Shown piece after piece: positions 57,851 to 64,000 of a stretch of DNA of 64,000 bases. The notes under the pieces were generated by a model. That model had not been told where the DNA came from. It saw only the letters and a list, made by a program, of their open reading frames with translations, and ran no database searches. The translations under genes and the position numbers were made by a program. Origin of the DNA: Spinacia oleracea (taxonomy: Eukaryota; Streptophyta; Magnoliopsida; Caryophyllales; Amaranthaceae); contig NC_079489.1 of assembly GCF_020520425.1 (NCBI RefSeq), positions 17,632,001 through 17,696,000 of the forward strand. Reading direction: 5' to 3'. The number at the start of each line of letters is the position of its first letter. The stretch's first letter is position 1.

Positions 57851-57874
57851 CTTATGATACTTTTTCCTCTAGTG

Positions 57875-59515
57875 ATTATTTTATCGATTATCGAATAACG
57901 ATTAATTTATAATTAATTCAAGTGTTTCAAAACTTAATAAAGTTTCTGGAAATTTAATTAACATGGATAATAATTAAGCTTCAACTATTTTAATCATAGG
58001 AGGAGATTTGTAGAGAATTAACTTGAATTGCAAAGTGGCCCCAACTCTTAGAACTTCAAGGTACGTGCAAGTCTAGGGTGACCACATTATTTCCATGATG
58101 ATTCATGTGATGATTTTATATTGCGATTTATGTATTTGGACTGTTTGATTGTGTGAACAAGCATGTTAAAGGTATTGTTTATATTTGTCGAATTGAAGTA
58201 AGCAAGCATGTTATGATTGGTTTATGTTTGTTGAATTTGAATAACAAGCATTTTGTCCAAGTATGGTTATGCATGTATGATTTATTCACATGCAAGGAAG
58301 GGTTTATGCTATTGTACGTATATGCCTAGCACGTTTTGAGCTAAGTTATTGTGCCTAGTTGCACTATTGTTATTTACCACATATGAAGGGTTAACTCTTG
58401 TTTAGCCACCGCATATGTAGGGTAGACTTTCGAGTCAATTGGAGTAAGGATTCATTCGTGCCTAGTGCACAACCCGCATGTTAATGTGCATGTCGTGGAT
58501 TACCCAACAAGTCTTGAGAAGGAACTAATTCACTAGCGTCTTGATTCATTGATCACAAGTCCTAATGAATAAAAAAGGAGTCTTGTTTGGTTGTCCGTTT
58601 ATTTAAATTCCTTGCTTGACTGTGTCTTGAGTCGGCTTTGTGAATAAAATATTAATAAACGTAAAGTGCAACCCAAACAAGCTTCAAAACTCTTGGAACG
58701 TATATACCTCGAGTATGAACATGGGGGTAGTCTTGCCGTAAAACTTGACTCTTATGAATGATGCAAGACGTTGTTTCATTCTTTTTATGCGCTGGAATTC
58801 CGTCGGTACGGCCCGACAACTTTTGTTATTTTAGGTGTGTGGTTAGCTCCCAACACCTGTCCTTTTGACATTCTTAGGCTCGTTTGAAGCTTATTCTAAT
58901 TAATCTACAAGTCAAGAATCAAGTCAAGAGTCGAGTGGAGAGTGGAGAGTGGAGAGTCGAGTCTTGTCTTCAAGATCAATTGTTATTGATTGGCTTTTGC
59001 ATGTGATTTAATTATTGTTGGAGTGAAGCATGTTAGCATAAGATTTCATTCTAGTTTGTTTGTACTCAGGTTTTGCTGATTACGTGCTTTGTGTTGGTCA
59101 TGGCCTACGCCTAATGACCCTGTGATGATCCTTCAATTGCATTCGCATTATTGGGGAGTAGAATTGGTAACAGGTTGGTAGAGTTGATTAGCAAGAGAGG
59201 TCATCTTTCATGGGGATGGTTGAGCGAGTTTCTTTTCTCATGCATTATTTCAAACTCCATTTATTTCATTTTCCTAAACTATGTTTTAATTAGCTAATGG
59301 ATTTGGTTTTAAGGGTTGGTTTGAGCCGAGATGGTTCCAACTTGTATGGAAACATTAATTATCTTTGTTTATTTTAAAAGTTTATTTTATTCCGCTGCGT
59401 AACTTTGATAAATAGCCTTACCTTTCTACGGTGGCGGTAATACTTTAGTAGTTCCTTATTATTAAGTTGAAACTGGGCTTATTTATAGTAAGGATCGAAT
59501 TATTAGAGTATTACA
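57875..59515 (+). mobile_element. LTR remnant (Ty3/gypsy-type texture) ending GTATTACA
   Basis: It ends ttagagtattaca (59515), mirror of the TGTAATAC start seen at 7760. Text typical of Caryophyllales-type gypsy LTRs precedes it (for example ggtggcggtaatactttag before the end). No internal domain follows; the 5' start is missing, perhaps cut by the CACTA element. A solo LTR or truncated copy. Confidence 0.45.
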
Positions 59516-60568
59516 TTGTTACTTGTTAGGTATTTGTATTAGCTATCTTATTTGTCTAGCTGGTTGAATTAGTTGTTTGTGTAAAGTGTTTGGTAAATTA
59601 GTTGTTAGTCGTATAATGTGTGAAACACCATTAAGAAAATTGTCATGAAATGATGTAAGTTGGTACGAATTTTAATTTTAGACAATATTAGAAAAAAGTT
59701 GGATTTTTCACCCACTTCTACAAACCTCTGATGCAAAAAACCCTTATATCCCTATTGGGAAATTAGTTGTTGGTTGTTAGACGTTAGCTCGTTTGACTCG
59801 TTACTTGTTAGTTGTTTGTATTAGCTTGTTTAACTACCTGGTTAAATTAGTTGTTTGTGTAAACCTAGTGTTTGGTAAATTAGCTGGATGTTAATTGTTT
59901 AATGTGTAAAATGACCATTAATGACATTGACACAAAGTGATGTAGGTTGGTAAAAAGTTACAGGGTATAATTTTAGATAATATTAGGGTAAAACAAAAAA
60001 AACTCCTACCTTGAGGGGTTATTTGGTAAAGAGAGGTTTGAGGTAAGGTTGTCAAGATCGGGATCCTACCTTGGATCGATGAAGGGGGTAGGATCTGATC
60101 GGTAGAATCGATCGAAGGATCGTAAGATCCTACTAAATAGTAAAAATAATGTTTATATTATTAAAATGAAATGTAGCATCTATGCAAGCAATCTTAATAT
60201 TTAAAATTATAGATTCAAGTGCAGTTGATGAGATGTGTGCAAGGTTGTTGACATTAATACTATGCAATGGATCTTTAAGTATCTATGCAAGCAATCTTAA
60301 TACGTAAAGATCCCTTGCATAGTACTGAAAGGAACATAATATTAAACAATCTATAGATTCAAGTGCAGTTGATGAGAGGTGCGCAAAGTTGTTGAAATTA
60401 AAATTTAGACGTAGTTGCTTCGACAATATATATTAGAAAGGTTCAGAAAATGTTTGGTAGCGCAAATTGTTATTTTACGTAATTCGACGGTTTTAATAGT
60501 CGAAACATACAGGGACGAACAAAAGTGTCACTATGGTGCAAAACAAACACGTGTCGTAGAATTGGAAA
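59516..60568. repeat. Two direct copies of a 'ttagttgtttgtgtaaa' repeat, plus flank
   Basis: 59516-59700 and 59755-59960 share ttagttgtttgtgtaaa, gtgtttggtaaattag and aagtgatgtaggttgg-type words. An inverted relative lies at 63370-63480. This is likely a MITE-type repeat. 60050-60440 has gatcgatc-rich words and a nearly duplicated segment (atagattcaagtgcagttga at about 60210 and 60353). Confidence 0.6.
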
Positions 60569-61851
60569 TCGAATTTTTCATGAAATGACCCCGAGGTTTT
60601 CCTTAATGCACCAAATACCCCTAAACTTTCCAGAATGCACCAAATACCCTTGAGGTTTGGGAAAATACACCAAAGTACCATTTTTAACCCTTTTTGACCG
60701 GCGACGCTAACTTTTTTTTATTCCCTCTTAATTTTCTTTATCTCCCTTTTCTTTCCCTTTTCTTTTCTTTCTCCCCTTTCCATCCAGTTAACCATAAAGC
60801 AAAAGCAAGCAGGCTGGGGTGGTGTTGCGTGGCTGCGGCCAGCGCGGAGGAGAAGGAGCAAAAACAATCTTCACCAATCAAATCAAAACGAACCCAAAAA
60901 TAATCCGACCACCAAAAATAATCTAAGGGTTTGAGGGAGAGTGGTGGTGCGGTTATGGAAATGGTGACCAAATTCAATAGCGCCGTCACCACCCAAAGCG
61001 AACCCAAATTCAATAGTGCCGCCTCCACCACCACCAACAAACAGTAACTGTAGTTTCTCCTCTTCTGTGCGGCAATCTCTCTCTTGGCCTATTTCCCTCT
61101 CTTCCTCACTGCTCCACCGGTAGTTCCACCACCATCCAAACCCGCAACCGCCGCAACTAGCCAACACCGCTCCCCCTTTGGACTCATACGCTGCCCAATT
61201 AGAACCGCCGAGGACTCACATACACCACCAACCCATAATCCTACTACCGTCCAACATCAACCCACCAATTTGAAGAATCACAATCAACTATTACTTGCCC
61301 AAAATCAAGCTCAAATCCAAGAATTCGAATAATTGGTTGTGTTATGTTGCTCAAATAATTATCAGAGATCACCATTAAAACACCCACCAAACCTACTTGA
61401 ATATGATGGTGAGGAAGATGAGGGAGAAAGTTTGGGTTTTAATAAACACCCACCAAACCTACTTGAATATGATGGTGAGGAAGATGAGGGAGAAAGTTTG
61501 GGTTTTAATGGTGAAGAAGAAGAAGAAGAAGAAGAAGGTGGTTTGGGTTTTAATTAGGAAAGAGCCCAAACAAAGAGTTTTGTGTTTTTTTTAAATAATA
61601 GTAGTTAATTATTTTTTGGGGGTTTAATTAATATAATTAGGTGTTAATATTATGATTAGTAGAGAAAATGGTTGAGTAAGGACAAAAAGTAAATTCACGT
61701 TAACGGAGACTTAACGAAATGGACGGAAAATGCTCATTAAGGGCATTTTGTATTATTGTTTTAAAACTCGGGGTATTTGGTGCATTCTGGAAAGTTTATT
61801 GGAATTTGGTGCATTAAGGCAAACCTCATGGTCATTTCATGAAAAATCCGA
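60569..61851. mobile_element. Non-autonomous MULE (Pack-MULE-like), about 1283 bp
   Basis: Inverted ends of about 100 bp: left tcgaatttttcatgaaatga..., right (rc) tcggatttttcatgaaatga..., with gcaccaaataccc repeats. The ends share the atttcatgaaatr-cccc core with MULE-2, so they belong to related families. The flanks do not give a clear 9-bp duplication. The interior is GC-richer and gene-like, with + frames described separately. Confidence 0.8.
60957..61557 (+). pseudogene. Captured gene-like segment in Pack-MULE
   Basis: Frames at 61084-61332 and 61333-61557 are contiguous, separated by one TAA (61330-61332). The second part has a 66-bp direct repeat (61378-61443; 61444-61509) coding HPPNLLEYDGEEDEGESLGF twice, then an E-run. 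No recognisable domain. A leader-like (CT-rich) stretch precedes it, so it may be a captured 5' end of a host gene. Confidence 0.4.
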
Positions 61852-62029
61852 ACCGTAATTTATTTTATTCAATTCCTTTCTTATTTGTCTATTATGTAGA
61901 TGCATTCATGATTCATGAAGGCAAGCAAGTAAGAATTTCCAATTGAGTCTTGAACATTTATACTTCACGCTACTTTTTTAGTTCGTTATTATTACAGTTA
62001 TATGTTTTTGATGTAATTGTTATCATTTA
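61852..62029. other. Short interval, nothing seen
   Basis: AT-rich flank between Pack-MULE and Stowaway MITE. Confidence 0.35.
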
Positions 62030-62287
62030 CTCCCTCCTTCCCAATTTAGTCGTTACACTTACCTTGCACAAAGTTTAAGGTCATAAGTGGTTGTTTGGTT
62101 ATCAGTTGTTATTTTATTGAAAAAGTAGATGGGATAGGAGTTAGTGGGGTATTTTTTTTTATTGAATGAGAGAGGGTGTGAGGACAAAAAAAATTAGTGG
62201 GAAGAGAGAGACAATATAATAAGTGTAACAACTAATATGGGACAAACGAAAAAGTAAAGTGTAATAACTAATCTGGGACGGAGAGAG
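62030..62287. mobile_element. Stowaway (Tc1/mariner) MITE, 258 bp, TA flanks
   Basis: Starts ctccctccttcccaatttag after TA (62028-62029). It ends gggacggagagag before TA (62288-62289). Ends are inverted repeats with the conserved CTCCCTCC-type tip, and the interior is non-coding. Confidence 0.9.
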
Positions 62288-62289
62288 TA

Positions 62290-63170
62290 ATAGTAAAATC
62301 TTGGCAAATTTGTGTGTGTACTGAGCAATTTTTATGTATAAATTAAGTTTATTTCAAATTATGACAGAGTACGAGAAATTAATTGTTGGTAATTATGCAT
62401 GCATATGATGAAATGTTTACAATTAGTTATGCTTGTTCATTGTCGTCTCATTTGATGATTGCCGCATTTGTTATGTTAGACGCGACTCGTGTTCTGTTGT
62501 ATTAAATTTTATATCAGTACTTTGAATCAATTGAAAACTATTGCAATCATTAGTAATACTCCACATTTCTCTACATGCACATCAAGAATTTTTATATTTA
62601 ATTTTTAAATTCAGAACAATTTTTCACAAAAAACAAAATTAGTTTTATTTATTCAATATTTATCCAGGAAATATAAAGAAAATAATCAACATAATAAACT
62701 ATTTGTCTAATATTCATAAAAAATAAAGTATCCAACATTTGTTCCTAAATGCATTTTTGTGTGTTGGTTGGCAATCCTAGAAATATTGTCTACATGTGAT
62801 ATAATGTTGAAGTTTGGTGACATCTGTGGGCCAATTTGTATCTTGTGTAATCAAGATACATAAACAGTTCAACATTTGTTCTTTTGTTGCAGTGTTACTG
62901 CTCAGGTGTGGAATGTGATCCTATCATGGATGGGCTTATCAACGGGTTTCTATTGACTACACCACTGAGTTAAATTTTGTTCAACACTATGCTAACAACA
63001 ACTCAGCTCGACTCAAGTGTATAGACTTGCCTTGAGTACAACAGTTTATAACATCTGGATTTCTAGAAATCATAAGAAGTTTCAAGGTTGTCCTATTGTT
63101 ATTGATAGTATTATTAGGCAAATTCAATTTCAAATTTATGTTAGGTGTTTTAATTGTAAAAAACTCTAAG
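62290..63170. other. Intergenic, AT-rich
   Basis: No frame with recognisable content. 62880-63060 has a slightly less AT-rich stretch (gtaatgtgatcct..) but no signature. Confidence 0.4.
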
Positions 63171-63179
63171 GTATGGAGT

Positions 63180-63332
63180 TCGGTATCTAGTGTGTGGAGT
63201 CTTAACCTAGGGAGCCTCCCTAGAAGGGTTATTAGGTCTAAGTTCTTGCTCCAAGGTGTCTTCGTCTGTATTGGCTGTTTTCAGCCTTTGTTTTTACAGT
63301 TTGGTTAATAATAAATACTTACCAAAAAAAAA
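63180..63332 (+). mobile_element. Short poly(A) retro-insertion (5'-truncated LINE or SINE), TSD GTATGGAGT
   Basis: GTATGGAGT at 63171-63179 and 63333-63341 flank 153 bp ending ttggttaataataaatactt + A-run. The tail with aataaa-like signal and A-run is that of plant LINE 3' ends. No coding remains, so it could be a 5'-truncated LINE. Confidence 0.7.
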
Positions 63333-63341
63333 GTATGGAGT

Positions 63342-64000
63342 ATCCAACAACAAAATATGTCAATGTTCTTAATGGGCATTTTACATATCAAACAACTAAC
63401 AACTAGTTTACCAAACACTTTTACACAAGCAACTAATTCAGCCAGCTAGTCAAACTAACAATACAAACAACTAACAACTAATAACTCCCAGCCAAATAGG
63501 GTATGAGTTTTTCAAAATTAGCTTTTCCATCCCGAACCTCTCATAAATAAACACTCTCATCAGATTTTTAAAATTATCAAACCTCTAATTTATCTTGATT
63601 TTTTTAATTCAAATCTCTCATTACCAAACACCTCCATTCATGTTGAGGGTCAGGTATATTCGACTTCATGTTACTTATTTTAGACAAAATAAGTTCAGAC
63701 AAGTTGAGATACGTTTAGATAATATAAAGTTTAGAAAAAATAAGTTTCACACTCGAAAAAGTTTATTCCAGACAAAATAAGATATTTTCAGATAAGATAA
63801 GTTAAGATATATTCAGATAAGTTCAACAAAACAAGTCGAATAAAATGAAGTCTAAGTTCCAAGAGGAAAAATTGACACTATATATCCCAACTATAGACGA
63901 TTATCTTTAAAAGGTCTCAACTTTTGATTAATATTGGACGGTCCCAACTTTTGGGGTCTCAACTTTAAACGGTCCTTAATCAAAAGTAACTTGTTAATCC
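63342..64000. repeat. Inverted relative of the 59.5-kb repeat, then AT-rich
   Basis: 63370-63480 reads as the complement of the ttagttgtttgtgtaaa repeat (acaactaacaactagtttac...). 63640-63830 has many ttcagataagttaagat-type words, probably old transposon sequence. No gene is visible. Confidence 0.5.

Larger units (their letters stand above)
55363..57874. mobile_element. Second CACTA-type element, 2512 bp
   Basis: Ends CACTAGAGGGAAAAACG and (inverted) CACTAGAGGAAAAAGTATC match over about 15 bp. A cluster of aagttgcccttg / caagggcaactt words in both orientations fills 57590-57850. The flanks (gta left, att right) do not give a matching 3-bp duplication, so the ends have been altered or one side is rearranged. 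No transposase frame. Within 55450-55930 a CT-rich, GC-richer segment looks like a captured leader exon. Confidence 0.7.

Overview
The window reads as nuclear DNA of a flowering plant (eudicot). It is AT-rich, its genes have GT-AG introns, and most of it is stacked transposable elements. Repeat families and small motifs (recurrent 'tactccgta', the copia LTR type) make me lean to Caryophyllales/Amaranthaceae (spinach, beet or quinoa relatives), but that placement is an impression and was not tested.

Two host genes stand out, and they converge on each other. A five-exon PEX13 gene (peroxisomal import docking protein, 299 aa) lies on + at 30466-36820. A seven-exon gene for a GPI-anchored SPARK-type protein (homologue of Arabidopsis At1g61900, 465 aa) lies on - at 47489-52429. 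All splice phases close in both. A mutated Mutator-like element (38048-43214), nested Helitrons (43272-45207) and a Mutator MITE (46559-46911) separate them.

Layout: 1-5303 is the decayed interior and 3' LTR of a Ty1/copia element. 5304-12733 is layered Helitrons, including a 2.3-kb Helitron (9111-11420) inserted in the 5' tip of another (9106-12733); the inner one carries a CACTA MITE and a Stowaway-like MITE. 12985-20490 is a minisatellite split by a 6.7-kb Mutator-like element (MULE-1, 13689-20392) with identical 164-bp ends, an apparently intact transposase and a convergent GRF-zinc-finger/membrane protein gene. 20742-27408 is a 6.7-kb CACTA element with a GTA target duplication. It carries an intact Ptta/En/Spm (TNPA-like) gene and a receptor-kinase 3' fragment, but no visible TNP2/TNPD catalytic transposase. 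28.7-30.2 kb holds a Helitron and a MULE-like element just upstream of PEX13. 53.8-64 kb holds a Harbinger-type MITE, a Helitron end, a second CACTA element, an LTR remnant, a non-autonomous MULE with gene-like content, a Stowaway MITE and a short poly(A) retro-insertion.

The most informative signals are structural. The insertion order can be read at base level (Helitrons within Helitrons at A|T sites). Two MULEs share a two-gene convergent plan, one apparently intact and one broken by a stop and a frameshift. MULE-2 has terminal-repeat-like motifs inside a transposase intron, and Helitrons carry pol III A/B-box-like segments. I found no wholly new system; the MULE accessory GRF-membrane protein is the closest to an under-described component.
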